Shown here: positions 12,922 to 21,456 of the stretch, one piece after another | Position numbering within the stretch: the first letter of the stretch is position 1 | Layout: each line of letters starts with the position of its first letter | Assembly (NCBI GenBank): GCA_943788895.1 | Contig: CALSRZ010000001.1 | Location: 186,001-250,000 of the forward strand | DNA from: an uncultured Pseudomonadales bacterium | GTDB lineage: Bacteria > Pseudomonadota > Gammaproteobacteria > Pseudomonadales > Porticoccaceae | DNA: 64,000 nt | Direction: 5' to 3' | The notes under the pieces: model-generated | Database searches by the model: none | The model's input: only the letters and a program-made list of their open reading frames with translations | What the model was told of the DNA's origin: nothing | Made by a program: the position numbers and the translations under genes

Positions 12922-13230
12922 ATGCGTTGGTTATTGGTTATCTTGCTTGTTTTTCTCGCTGGCCTGCAATTTCGATTGTGGGTCGGAGAGGGCAGTCTCG
13001 CCCATCGCGCTGAGCTAAATCGCCAGCTCGAAGAGCAGGAAGTTGAAAATCGGGCGCTGCGTGAACGCAACGCCCTGATCGCCACCGATGTCGAAAGTCT
13101 CAAGACAAATCTCAATGCCATTGAAGAAAAAGCCCGCGCCGATCTGGGTATGATCAAGCAGGGCGAAACCTTCTATCTGGTAATTGATAAAAACCAGCCG
13201 GGCTCGAAAAGCAAGGACAGCGACCAGTGA
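12922..13230 (+). CDS. ftsB: Cell division protein FtsB
   Basis: A 102-residue bitopic membrane protein with one N-terminal transmembrane helix (about residues 2-20) and a periplasmic coiled coil (about 25-70). This is FtsB, which with FtsL and FtsQ links early and late divisome proteins and activates septal peptidoglycan synthesis. The conserved ARADLGMIKQGETFY motif follows the coiled coil. It lies between eno and ispD, its standard place, and its TGA overlaps the GTG start of ispD. Confidence 0.93.
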   Translation: MRWLLVILLVFLAGLQFRLWVGEGSLAHRAELNRQLEEQEVENRALRERNALIATDVESLKTNLNAIEEKARADLGMIKQGETFYLVIDKNQPGSKSKDSDQ

Positions 13231-13940
13231 GCGCCGTCAGCTATTGGGCCATAGTTCCAGCTGCTGGAAGCGGACAGAGATTCGGTGCCGAGCTCGCCAA
13301 ACAGTTCCACAGTATTGGCGACAAACTGGTCGCAGACCATACACTCGGTCGTCTGTTAACTATTTCCAAGCTGCAAAAAATCCTTGTTCCCTGTAATCCC
13401 GGTGCTGAGTCTTGGGCGCAGGTTTCTGCGCTTAAAGATCAGCGCGTAGAGCTTCTTGCCGGTGGCGCAGAGCGTTTTCATTCAGTGTTAAACGGTCTGC
13501 GCGCGCTGGCTAATATTGCTGGCAGTGATGACTGGGTTCTGGTTCACGATATGGCGCGGCCCTGTGTAACCAGCGCGGATATCAATAAGTTAATTGAGCA
13601 GCTGGACGGCCATGCGGTGGGCGGTATTCTCGCCACACCAATCAGCGATACTCTGAAAAAAGTAACAGCAGATAATACCATTACAGAGACTCTGGATCGC
13701 AGTGATTACCGGGGCGCCCAGACCCCGCAGATGTTTCGTTACGGCCTGCTGGTTAGAGCCCTTGAGACAATGCTGGAAAAACAGCAGGTACCTACGGATG
13801 AAGCCTCGGCGATTGAGTATATCGGCGAGCAGGCGATGATTGTTGAAGGTCGTCGTGACAATATTAAAATTACCCATCGTGAAGACCTGGTTATTGCCCA
13901 GGCGATTATGGGGTATCAGGAGAGCGAGCAATGCGTATAG
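13227..13940 (+). CDS. ispD: 2-C-methyl-D-erythritol 4-phosphate cytidylyltransferase
   Basis: A 237-residue IspD, the third step of the MEP isoprenoid pathway, joining CTP and methylerythritol phosphate. The CTP-binding loop is [10 protein letters not shown] with KQF following; [10 protein letters not shown] and the [11 protein letters not shown] region are also family features. It starts at GTG 13227, overlapping the ftsB stop by 4 bases. Its 3' end overlaps ispF by 10 bases, giving a tightly coupled ftsB-ispD-ispF unit. Confidence 0.97.
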   Translation: MSAVSYWAIVPAAGSGQRFGAELAKQFHSIGDKLVADHTLGRLLTISKLQKILVPCNPGAESWAQVSALKDQRVELLAGGAERFHSVLNGLRALANIAGSDDWVLVHDMARPCVTSADINKLIEQLDGHAVGGILATPISDTLKKVTADNTITETLDRSDYRGAQTPQMFRYGLLVRALETMLEKQQVPTDEASAIEYIGEQAMIVEGRRDNIKITHREDLVIAQAIMGYQESEQCV

Positions 13941-14404
13941 GTCATGGTTACGATGTTCATGCATTTGGTGAAGGCGATAAGCTTATTCTTGGCGGTGTAT
14001 CCATTCCCTACCACCAGAGTTTTATTGCCCACTCCGATGGCGATGTATTAATTCACGCATTAATTGACGCTATTCTCGGTGCCTTAGCACTCGGCGATAT
14101 AGGTCAGCATTTTCCCGATACAGATCAGCAGTGGCAGGGCGCAGATAGCCGTCAGTTGCTGGCGCATGCTGTGCAACTAATGGATGCAAAAGGCTATCAG
14201 CTGGGCAATGCAGATATCACCATAATTGCCGAACAGCCAAAGATGCTGCCCCATCTGAATGCCATGCGCGGCAATCTCTGTGCCGATCTAAGCTGCCAGA
14301 TGGAGCAGTTGAATATCAAAGCCACGACCACCGAAAAGCTCGGTTTTGTTGGCCGTAAAGAAGGCATCTCCTGTCACGCAGTGGTTTTGCTGACCACTAA
14401 ATAA
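13931..14404 (+). CDS. ispF: 2-C-methyl-D-erythritol 2,4-cyclodiphosphate synthase
   Basis: A 157-residue IspF, which cyclises the CDP-methylerythritol phosphate made after IspD and IspE. The divalent metal-binding motif GYDVHAF is at the N-terminus, followed by [18 protein letters not shown] and, near the end, the [15 protein letters not shown] signature. The ATG overlaps the end of ispD by 10 bases. Length matches E. coli IspF (159). Confidence 0.98.
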   Translation: MRIGHGYDVHAFGEGDKLILGGVSIPYHQSFIAHSDGDVLIHALIDAILGALALGDIGQHFPDTDQQWQGADSRQLLAHAVQLMDAKGYQLGNADITIIAEQPKMLPHLNAMRGNLCADLSCQMEQLNIKATTTEKLGFVGRKEGISCHAVVLLTTK

Positions 14405-14418
14405 GTTTCAGGATAGCG

Positions 14419-15403
14419 ATTATCAAAACCCAAGAATTCAATTTTCACAGCCTGCCACGGCTATTTCCCGAGACCTTTGGGCGCGCAGTCTATCGCAGCC
14501 AGCCGGAAGATTTTCTTGTCGATGAGGTTTTGGGCTTTGAGCCCAGCGGTGAGGGCGAACATCTTTTTTTACACATCAAAAAGCGTGACCAGAACACCCA
14601 GTGGGTTGCCGGATTGCTATCAAAGTTGGCAGGTATCAAGCGCAATGATGTGAGCTTTTGTGGTCTAAAAGATCGCTTTGCGGTCACCACTCAGTGGTTT
14701 AGCCTCTACTTGCCTGGTCGCGAGTTGGGCCCTGACCAGTTGCAGCACGATGATTTTGAAATTCTCTCAATGGCACGTCACCATAAAAAATTGCGTCGCG
14801 GAATGCACAGCGGCAATCAGTTTCGGCTAGTCCTTAGAGAGTTTTCTACCCTTGAAGATCGCTTCGCAGAGATCGAAACGCGAGCTGCAAAAAATAGCCC
14901 TAGATGGCGTACCCAATTATTTTGGTGAGCAGCGTTTTGGCCACGATTGCGGCAACTTGCATCAGGCCCAGGAATTGATTGAACGCGATCAGCTTAAAGG
15001 CAACCGTCGCGGTACCGGCATGATTCTCTCGGCAGCGCGATCATGGTTATACAATCTGGTGCTTGCCGAGCGCATTCGGCGCGATAACTGGTCAGCGCCG
15101 ATGGAATTTGAAACCCAACCCTGTGCGCCACTCTGGGGTCGCGGACGCTCAGCGGCCGGCGGCGATCTGCAGCAGCTCGAAAATAGCATACTCGCAGACT
15201 GGCAGAGCTGGTGTTATGCCCTTGAACATGCGGGCCTAAAACAGGAACGCCGTGCCACGGTATTGATGCCCGACTCTCTTGAGTGGAGACGTTTTGGGAC
15301 AGATCAGTTGGAATTATCCTTTGGTCTTTCTGCAGGTGGCTATGCGACTGTGGTACTGCGTGAAATCGCTGAATTATTCCGCCCCCAGATTCAAGCCCTG
15401 TGA
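14419..15403 (+). pseudogene. truD: tRNA pseudouridine(13) synthase, one frameshift
   Basis: The first frame encodes the TruD N-terminus (ETFGRAVYRSQPEDFLVDE; catalytic motif CGLKDRFAVT). After about 14884 similarity continues one frame over with GVPNYFGEQRFG and runs to 15403. Removing one base near 14884 restores a continuous product of about 327 residues. TruD makes pseudouridine 13 in tRNA-Glu. No ATG, GTG or TTG precedes the conserved start; ATT at 14419, five bases after AGGA, is the best candidate, so initiation is also uncertain. Since ispF upstream and pcm downstream are intact, a base-calling error is as likely as true loss. Confidence 0.85.
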
Positions 15404-15517
15404 TATATTGACGATCATCGGCGCGGCTCTATTTTGGCTGCGCATTAAAAGAAAAAACTGTCATAAATAAAAGAATTTTGGCCTGTGCTGACAGGCTTTG
15501 GGAATAGAGGATATTGC

Positions 15518-16189
15518 GTGAACTCAAGTGAAATGGCCGGCATAGGTATGACATCGCAGCGCACGCGAGAGCGGCTGATTCAGCGCTTAAAAGATCAGGG
15601 TATCAGCAATCAGCGAATCCTTGATGTCTTTCGGGTTACCCCGCGACATATCTTTCTCGATGAAGCCCTATCCCATCGCGCCTACGAAGATACAGCACTG
15701 CCGATCGGCTTTTCACAGACACTCTCGCAGCCCTATATAGTCGCTAGAATGACCGAGATATTGCTGGCTGAAGGGCCGCTCGAAAAAGTTCTTGAGATCG
15801 GTACCGGATCCGGCTTTCAGGCTACCATACTGGCTCAGTTGGTCGATCGGGTCTACTCGGTTGAGCGTATCGAACCGCTGTTAATCAAGGCTAAAGACCG
15901 CTTTCGAAAGCTGGGCCTGCGCAATATCACCGCTGAACTTTCCGATGGCAGCTTTGGTTGGCAGAGACACGCTCCCTACAATGGTATTATCACTACGGCG
16001 GCACCTCAGGCAGTACCGGACGAGTTGCTGCATCAGCTGGCGCCAAATGGCATCTTGGTAATTCCTGTTGGTGCTGGTGACGTTCAGGATCTGCGCGTAC
16101 TGCGTAGGGTCGGCGACTCTTCAGAGTTTGAAGAAGAGATTGTCGAACAGGTTAAGTTTGTGCCACTACTCGGTGGACTGTCACGCTAG
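15518..16189 (+). CDS. pcm: Protein-L-isoaspartate O-methyltransferase
   Basis: About 223 residues. Pcm methylates L-isoaspartyl residues in damaged proteins so that they can revert to aspartate. The SAM-binding motif is [17 protein letters not shown]; the preceding [15 protein letters not shown] segment is the substrate/active-site region. GTG at 15518 is preferred because AGAGG lies 8 bases upstream; an in-frame upstream start at 15485 lacks such a site. In most gammaproteobacteria surE lies between truD and pcm; here only 114 bases separate them and surE is absent. Confidence 0.95.
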   Translation: MNSSEMAGIGMTSQRTRERLIQRLKDQGISNQRILDVFRVTPRHIFLDEALSHRAYEDTALPIGFSQTLSQPYIVARMTEILLAEGPLEKVLEIGTGSGFQATILAQLVDRVYSVERIEPLLIKAKDRFRKLGLRNITAELSDGSFGWQRHAPYNGIITTAAPQAVPDELLHQLAPNGILVIPVGAGDVQDLRVLRRVGDSSEFEEEIVEQVKFVPLLGGLSR

Positions 16190-16240
16190 CATCAAAGCCT
16201 TAAAGTACTGTTTATAAAAGCAAAAGATTCCGGAGCAACC

Positions 16241-17179
16241 ATGCGCAGCCTCAGACAGAATTTACTACTTTTCTTAAAGGGCATAGCCATGGGTGCTGCT
16301 GATGTTGTTCCCGGTGTATCCGGTGGCACCATTGCCTTTGTCAGCGGTATTTACCTTGAGCTTATCAATAGCATCAAATCGCTTAATCTCCAGGCTTTAA
16401 AAGTGTTGAAGTCTCAGGGTTTAGCCGCAGCCTGGTGCCATATCAATGGAAATTTTCTCGCGGTGCTTCTAAGTGGCATTCTCACCAGCTTGTTTTCCCT
16501 GGCAGTGGTTATGCAGTTCCTGCTTGCCGAGCATCCACTGCCCCTATGGTCCTTCTTTGTTGGGCTTATTGCAGGTTCAGTGATCTATCTGCTGCGCCAG
16601 TACCCCTTCGCCCACTGGTTTGATGCGCTGTTATTTGCGCTGGGTATTGCCGCTGCTTGGGGTATTTCTATAGCACCGGCGGTGCAGCTAGAGGGTAACC
16701 ATCTGACCATGTTTGTTGCCGGCAGTATCGCCCTTTGCGCAATGATTTTACCGGGTATTTCCGGTTCATTTATCCTCGTATTACTGGGACTGTACCCGGT
16801 ATTTATTGGCGCTATTGCCGGTTTCCAAATTGATATTCTGCTGGTCTTTGGGCTCGGCGGAATTCTCGGATTGATGTTTTTCAGCCGTCTGCTCTCCTGG
16901 TTGCTGGCGCATTTTGAAGTTGCGGTTATAGCCACCATGTGTGGTTTTTTGGTTGGCAGCTTAAATATTATCTGGCCCTGGAAGTTGGTCGTCGATTCGA
17001 TGCTTAGTCATTCGGAAAAGACCATCGTTCTGTCATCACAGAATCTCTGGCCCGGGGAGTTTTTGCAGCTGGTCGGTGAGGATCCCCAAACAGTGCTGAG
17101 TCTTTCAGCCATGCTGTTTGGCTTGATTTTGGTGCTCGCTTTAGAATATGTTGGCTCGCGTCAGGATAAACCTCTGTAG
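16241..17179 (+). CDS. DUF368 membrane protein (PopT-type polyprenyl-phosphate transporter)
   Basis: A 312-residue multi-spanning membrane protein with the DUF368 signature GAADVVPGVSGGTIAF near the N-terminus and a second PGISGSF repeat near residue 170, giving an internal duplication of roughly eight helices. Members of this family in Vibrio cholerae and Staphylococcus aureus have been shown to recycle undecaprenyl phosphate across the membrane. Undecaprenyl phosphate recycling for cell-wall and LPS synthesis is therefore the likely role. It is inserted between pcm and nlpD on the same strand, 52 bases after pcm and 11 before nlpD. Confidence 0.88.
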   Translation: MRSLRQNLLLFLKGIAMGAADVVPGVSGGTIAFVSGIYLELINSIKSLNLQALKVLKSQGLAAAWCHINGNFLAVLLSGILTSLFSLAVVMQFLLAEHPLPLWSFFVGLIAGSVIYLLRQYPFAHWFDALLFALGIAAAWGISIAPAVQLEGNHLTMFVAGSIALCAMILPGISGSFILVLLGLYPVFIGAIAGFQIDILLVFGLGGILGLMFFSRLLSWLLAHFEVAVIATMCGFLVGSLNIIWPWKLVVDSMLSHSEKTIVLSSQNLWPGEFLQLVGEDPQTVLSLSAMLFGLILVLALEYVGSRQDKPL

Positions 17180-17189
17180 GTAAACTAAT

Positions 17190-17963
17190 GTGTTGCGACT
17201 AACAGCCTCGACAGTATCTCCTATCGCAATTTTGATGGCCCTGGTCATCACTGGCTGCAGCTCGTACAGCAATAATCATCCAGCGCCGGTGAGCAGCCGC
17301 GCCCAACCGCCTTCAAAGCGTATTCTGGTTCACCAGGTTGAGCCTGGAGAAACTCTCTACTCGATCGCCTGGCGCTACGATCTCGACTTTCGTAAATTAG
17401 CCCGTGCCAACGGTATAAATGCCCCCTTTGTGATTAACCGCGGGCAGTTGCTGTCACTGGACACCAGTAAAGTCAGTCTGCGCTCGGCGACAACAGTAAA
17501 GCGGGTGCCGATTTCGCCTAAAGCTGCGGCTACCGAAACTAGCCGGAGCACTGTTCAAACAAAAAAAGCCACCGTCAAAAAAGCCCAGGTTAAAGAGCCT
17601 GTCTATGCCAACAATTGGCGCTGGCAGTGGCCGGTTAAGGGCAAGGTTATAGAGTCTTTCAATCCCAAAGAACTGCGCAAAGGCATCAAAATAAAAGCAG
17701 TTAGCCGCTCTGCGGTGCGCTCCGCTGGCCCTGGTGTGGTGGTCTACTCGGGGGAGGGATTACGCGGCTATGGCAAGCTGGTTATTATCAAGCACAGTGA
17801 AATTCTGTTAAGTGCTTACGCCCACAACCAGCAGATTATGGTAAAAGAGGGCCAAACCGTTAAACAGATGGAGATAATTTCTCGTTTGGGCGCCAATGGA
17901 ACACTCTATTTCGAGATTCGCAAAGATGGCTATCCCATTAACCCGGTAACGTATTTGAAATAA
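17190..17963 (+). CDS. nlpD: NlpD-type lipoprotein, LysM plus LytM (M23) domains
   Basis: A 257-residue lipoprotein. The signal peptide ends in lipobox ITGC (Cys near residue 23). A LysM peptidoglycan-binding domain (about 47-92, HQVEPGETLYSIAWRYDLD) and a linker rich in Lys and Thr follow. The C-terminal M23 fold (about 145-255) lacks the zinc ligands of active LytM peptidases: KGIKI replaces the HxGxD type. This matches NlpD, a non-enzymatic activator of the amidase AmiC in daughter-cell separation. Start GTG at 17190. It precedes rpoS as in E. coli. Confidence 0.93.
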   Translation: MLRLTASTVSPIAILMALVITGCSSYSNNHPAPVSSRAQPPSKRILVHQVEPGETLYSIAWRYDLDFRKLARANGINAPFVINRGQLLSLDTSKVSLRSATTVKRVPISPKAAATETSRSTVQTKKATVKKAQVKEPVYANNWRWQWPVKGKVIESFNPKELRKGIKIKAVSRSAVRSAGPGVVVYSGEGLRGYGKLVIIKHSEILLSAYAHNQQIMVKEGQTVKQMEIISRLGANGTLYFEIRKDGYPINPVTYLK

Positions 17964-18116
17964 ATGTTAAGAAAAATTATCTAAATTTGATTAATCGGTG
18001 TAGTATTGGTTTTTCAAGTAGTAAATTAAGTTGTAAAAAAGGAAGAGGTACTGTTCTGGATAGGTCACTAGATTGGTGATTTTGAACATGGAGTAACATG
18101 CAAAGGGGATGCAAAC

Positions 18117-19040
18117 GTGAGGGATCAAGCGTTAGCTGCTGAGCAGCGAGTAGAGTCAACCGATGGTCAGTCAGGCACATCGGAAATAAGCCATCAGGTC
18201 ATTGATGCAACCAGTTTATATCTCAAAGAAATTGGTTTCGCGCCGTTATTGACGGCCAAAGAAGAAGTCTTCTATGCCCGTAAATTTCTCAAGGGCGATG
18301 AATCAGCACGCAAGCGAATGATTGAAAGCAACCTGCGATTAGTGGTTAAAATCGCCCGTCGCTATGTCAATCGTGGGCTCGAACTGCTCGATTTAATTGA
18401 AGAGGGCAATATTGGATTAATGCGCGCCGTGGAGAAATTTGACCCAGAGTTGGGCTACCGTTTCTCAACCTATGCCACCTGGTGGATTCGGCAAACCATT
18501 GAGCGGGCGCTGATGAATCAAACCCGCACCATTCGATTGCCGGTGCACGTCGTTAAAGAACTCAATGTCTACGTGCGAGCCTCGCGAAAGCTGGCTCAGC
18601 GTCTCGACCACACACCCACACCTGAAGAAATTGCCGAGGAAGTCGACAAACCGGTCGCCGATGTCTTGAAAATTCTCAGCCTTAGCGAGCGGATTTCATC
18701 GATTGATATTCCGGTTGCAGAGAATGAGAAGAGTCTGGTTGAGACAATTTCTGCCGGTGGTTCTTTCAGTCCGGAGCGACAGATAGAGGGTGAGGACTTG
18801 TCAGCGGCACTCAATGAGTGGCTTTCCCAGCTTCCCGAGAAACAGCGTGAAGTCTTGGTCAGGCGCTTTGGATTGTTGCACCATCAGGAAGAGACCCTCG
18901 AACAGGTGGGTCTGGAGATCGGTTTGACCCGCGAGAGAGTGCGACAGATACAGGTCGATGCACTACGCCGTCTGCGAGATGTATTGCGCAAGCATGGCTT
19001 AAACGGCGATCTGTTATTTAAAGAGCTTGAGGAGGCATAA
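18117..19040 (+). CDS. rpoS: RNA polymerase sigma factor RpoS
   Basis: A 307-residue sigma-70 family factor. Region 1.2 ([11 protein letters not shown]), region 2 ([20 protein letters not shown] through [18 protein letters not shown]), region 3 and region 4 (the helix-turn-helix [19 protein letters not shown]) are all present. It lacks the long region 1.1 of RpoD, fitting the stationary-phase and general stress sigma factor RpoS. The start is GTG at 18117 behind AAAGGGG. The 153-base gap after nlpD leaves room for its own leader; in E. coli the main rpoS promoter is inside nlpD. A strong terminator follows. Confidence 0.96.
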   Translation: MRDQALAAEQRVESTDGQSGTSEISHQVIDATSLYLKEIGFAPLLTAKEEVFYARKFLKGDESARKRMIESNLRLVVKIARRYVNRGLELLDLIEEGNIGLMRAVEKFDPELGYRFSTYATWWIRQTIERALMNQTRTIRLPVHVVKELNVYVRASRKLAQRLDHTPTPEEIAEEVDKPVADVLKILSLSERISSIDIPVAENEKSLVETISAGGSFSPERQIEGEDLSAALNEWLSQLPEKQREVLVRRFGLLHHQEETLEQVGLEIGLTRERVRQIQVDALRRLRDVLRKHGLNGDLLFKELEEA

Positions 19041-19090
19041 GCTCGATGGTCGCTGTAAAGTAATCAGGTAGCTTCTAACAAAAGCCACAA

Positions 19091-19128
19091 ACATAAAAAA
19101 ACCCAGCCTTGGCTGGGTTTTTTTATGT
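19091..19128. terminator. Bidirectional intrinsic terminator between rpoS and ppa
   Basis: A perfect inverted repeat of 18 bases per arm with a 2-base loop: an A-run followed by ACCCAGCC, loop TT, then GGCTGGGT followed by a T-run. The hairpin core is GC-rich and flanked by A/T runs on both sides, so it can end transcription from rpoS on the plus strand and from ppa on the minus strand. Confidence 0.92.
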
Positions 19129-19142
19129 TCTACCAGCTGGAA

Positions 19143-19673
19143 TTACTCAGCCAGGTAGCGCTCACGAGATGAAATAACTTCAGCGCGTGCAGATTCAGCA
19201 TCTTCCCAACCGTCAACTTTAACCCACTTACCTGGCTCAAGAGCCTTGTAGTTTTCAAAGTAGTGAACGATTTGGTTGAGCAGCAGCTCAGGCAGATCAG
19301 CGATCTCTTGAACATGATCATAGATCTTGGTCAGCTTGCTGTGTGGAACAGCTAGAAGCTTGGCATCGATACCTGATTCGTCGCTCATTTTCAGAACGCC
19401 AACAACACGGCTGCGGATAACTGCGCCTGGTACTACTGGGTAGGGAGATACTACCAATACGTCCAGTGGGTCGCCGTCTTCTGACAGAGTCTGGGGTACA
19501 TAGCCATAGTTGGCTGGGTAGAACATTGGCGTAGCAACAAAACGGTCAACAAAAATAGCATCGCTATCTTTATCTACTTCGTATTTGATTGGATCGTGAT
19601 TAGCTGGAATCTCGATAATCACATTAATATCGTTGGGCAGGTCTTTACCGGCCGGAATGTCGTTGTAGCTCAT
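19143..19673 (-). CDS. ppa: Inorganic pyrophosphatase
   Basis: A family I soluble pyrophosphatase of 176 residues, matching E. coli Ppa. It hydrolyses pyrophosphate released by biosynthetic reactions. The signature DGDPLDVLV with its metal-binding aspartates is intact, and the N-terminal [16 protein letters not shown] region is typical. ATG 19673 ([13 protein letters not shown]) is chosen because homologues start there; the open frame extends to 19721 but those residues look non-coding. It is convergent with rpoS across the terminator. Confidence 0.97.
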   Translation of the reverse strand: MSYNDIPAGKDLPNDINVIIEIPANHDPIKYEVDKDSDAIFVDRFVATPMFYPANYGYVPQTLSEDGDPLDVLVVSPYPVVPGAVIRSRVVGVLKMSDESGIDAKLLAVPHSKLTKIYDHVQEIADLPELLLNQIVHYFENYKALEPGKWVKVDGWEDAESARAEVISSRERYLAE

Positions 19674-19856
19674 GATTTTAAATCCGTCAGAGTTTGGGTT
19701 TGGTACTAGAGTACATTGCAATATTTCGGCGCGGATTATAGCGACTTGATGAAAAATTGACCAGTGCGGCTTTTAGGGAGATATAAGCGGCGCTATTAAG
19801 GCGCTGCAGTCGCAGTTTAAATTGACTCCAGCACCTCTGTTTTTATCCCCTGTGAA

Positions 19857-21074
19857 TCATTGCAGGCGGAAGGTAATAGGTATGCTTAATTCAAATGAAT
19901 CGGCGCTTATCTGCTCCGGCAGTGTTGGGAATGGGGCGGCTTTTTCTACCGCTTTTAGAGCAGCTTTATTAAGGCTGCTGTACTTGGATTCCTGAGTTGT
20001 CAGTACATTTTTCAGCTCACCAGAGCGGCCAATTTTTATCGCCACACGAACCGTACCCTGTTGATTCTTAGATACCGCACGGCTTGGGTAGGAGATATTC
20101 TGGTAGATTTTCTGCACAACCAGCGGCGTGTAGTCTCTCTGTGCCAGAGCTTCGGCTACATTGAAATCAATATCTTCTTCAGAATCTGGCTCTTCAGTGG
20201 CTGGATTTTCACTGGTTTCAGCTGCTGGCAGGTCGGAAGTGCTGGTTTCATAGCCAGCAACTGTCTTGGGGTCGACGCCTTCGCTTGCAGAGGCTTTTTC
20301 TTCTGCAGCGATTTCAGCTTCAACAACAGGTTCTTCTTTGATCTCTGCGATTTTTATTGGCTGTGGTATTACTTTTTCTTTGACCTTTGGTGTCGCTGGT
20401 TTTACCACTGGTTTCGCAGGCTCTGGGAGAATCCATGATGCTGCTAAAGCAACTCGTTGCTTATCTGGTGTAAGGCTTTGTAAAAGGTCTCGCGCTTGAT
20501 AGTTGCGCTGGTTACCCAAAAGCTCTTGCTTAAAACTGGTGCTGGGAGGTATGGCCCCGATCCAGGTACGTAAAAGCAGACCAAAGACCTCACCGGATAG
20601 ATCAGAAATTAACTCGGTGCCGTTAAAGCGCATCGAAGTGCCGCTCTCAGGTGAGAATAGATATTCCAATATATCGCCTTTTTGCGGTGCTGATTTAGGC
20701 GCCTGCATCAGTGCAATTAACTCTTCAGCTGAGTCAGAGAAGTTGTCGCGGCTGTTGTTGATCGAGATGCTCTGCATCCACAAGTTGATCCAGCGGCGCT
20801 TGGAGTAGTTGTTGAGAATGCGCACTTCCATACGCTTTTCACTGTCCATGGCTTGGATGACTTGCGGGTTATTGTGGGCGGTTTCGGTATACAGGCCGGC
20901 AACAAATTGATCTTTTCCCAGATCGGTGTAAATGGTGCTGCCATTGAGTATCAGTTCAGCTTTTACCGAGTAGGAAAACAGCAGGGCGATGGCGATAACC
21001 AAGCTGGAGAAATATAAGCGCCCTGTGTTTGGCCTACTATTTGATCTTTCCTTCTCTGAATTGTGCGTAAACAT
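19857..21074 (-). CDS. Chalcone-isomerase-like domain fused to a TonB C-terminal domain
   Basis: About 405 residues. A membrane anchor or signal segment (about residues 18-42) precedes a periplasmic domain resembling bacterial chalcone-isomerase-like proteins (about 43-195; the GEVFGLLLRTWIGAIPPS stretch is characteristic). A Pro/Lys/Glu/Ala-rich disordered linker (about 210-310) leads to a TonB C-terminal domain (about 315-405; YPSRAVSKNQQGTVRVAIKIGR and ending FRLQ). TonB C-domains contact outer-membrane receptors, but no exbB/exbD lies nearby and the anchor lacks the usual immediate Pro-rich stalk. The ATG at 21074 follows AGGACTAGGGA. Specific function is unknown; the domain calls are by eye. 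Confidence 0.7.
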   Translation of the reverse strand: MFTHNSEKERSNSRPNTGRLYFSSLVIAIALLFSYSVKAELILNGSTIYTDLGKDQFVAGLYTETAHNNPQVIQAMDSEKRMEVRILNNYSKRRWINLWMQSISINNSRDNFSDSAEELIALMQAPKSAPQKGDILEYLFSPESGTSMRFNGTELISDLSGEVFGLLLRTWIGAIPPSTSFKQELLGNQRNYQARDLLQSLTPDKQRVALAASWILPEPAKPVVKPATPKVKEKVIPQPIKIAEIKEEPVVEAEIAAEEKASASEGVDPKTVAGYETSTSDLPAAETSENPATEEPDSEEDIDFNVAEALAQRDYTPLVVQKIYQNISYPSRAVSKNQQGTVRVAIKIGRSGELKNVLTTQESKYSSLNKAALKAVEKAAPFPTLPEQISADSFELSIPITFRLQ

Positions 21075-21456
21075 GGTCCCTAGTCCTTTATCAATCCCTG
21101 TAACAGGCTTTTGTAACAAGCTATATGTCATCCCATTGTCATCATGGCAATCACCAGTTCAAGCTGAGTGCTATAAAATGCCAACCAGTGCACCCTTAGC
21201 TGCTATATATTGGCGTTGTGATCACAGTATGGCTGGCAAAATCTCTAGCACTTCCAGAGAATATAAGTGCTATTTCAGCTGAAAAACCTTACCGGGTGCA
21301 CTACTTTTAACTCTGTGAGTTTGCAGAAAGATAGGCATCTGGGTTTGCCGAAAGATTAATGTTGCAACATTAGGTTACCGGCACAGGTAAACTGCTGGAC
21401 TCTTTAAACCGTATATAAGCGATTAAAAAAGCTTAAAAAATGGCCTAAAAAAATGG
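21075..21456. other. Divergent intergenic region between TonB-fusion gene and RND operon
   Basis: A 382-base region containing both divergent gene starts. Apart from the palindrome at 21357-21372 no RNA gene or obvious -35/-10 pair is apparent. Stretches just before the RND operon are A-rich. Confidence 0.5.
21357..21372. promoter_or_regulatory. 16-bp perfect palindrome, candidate operator of RND operon
   Basis: TAATGTTGCAACATTA is a perfect palindrome located 85 bases before the membrane-fusion protein start. RND efflux operons are often controlled by a local TetR-type repressor binding such a site. No regulator gene is adjacent here, so the assignment is inferential. Confidence 0.4.

Noticed and set aside
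19675-19721. Longer N-terminus for inorganic pyrophosphatase starting at 19721
   Set aside because: Family members start at MSYNDIP (19673), and the additional residues show no similarity.
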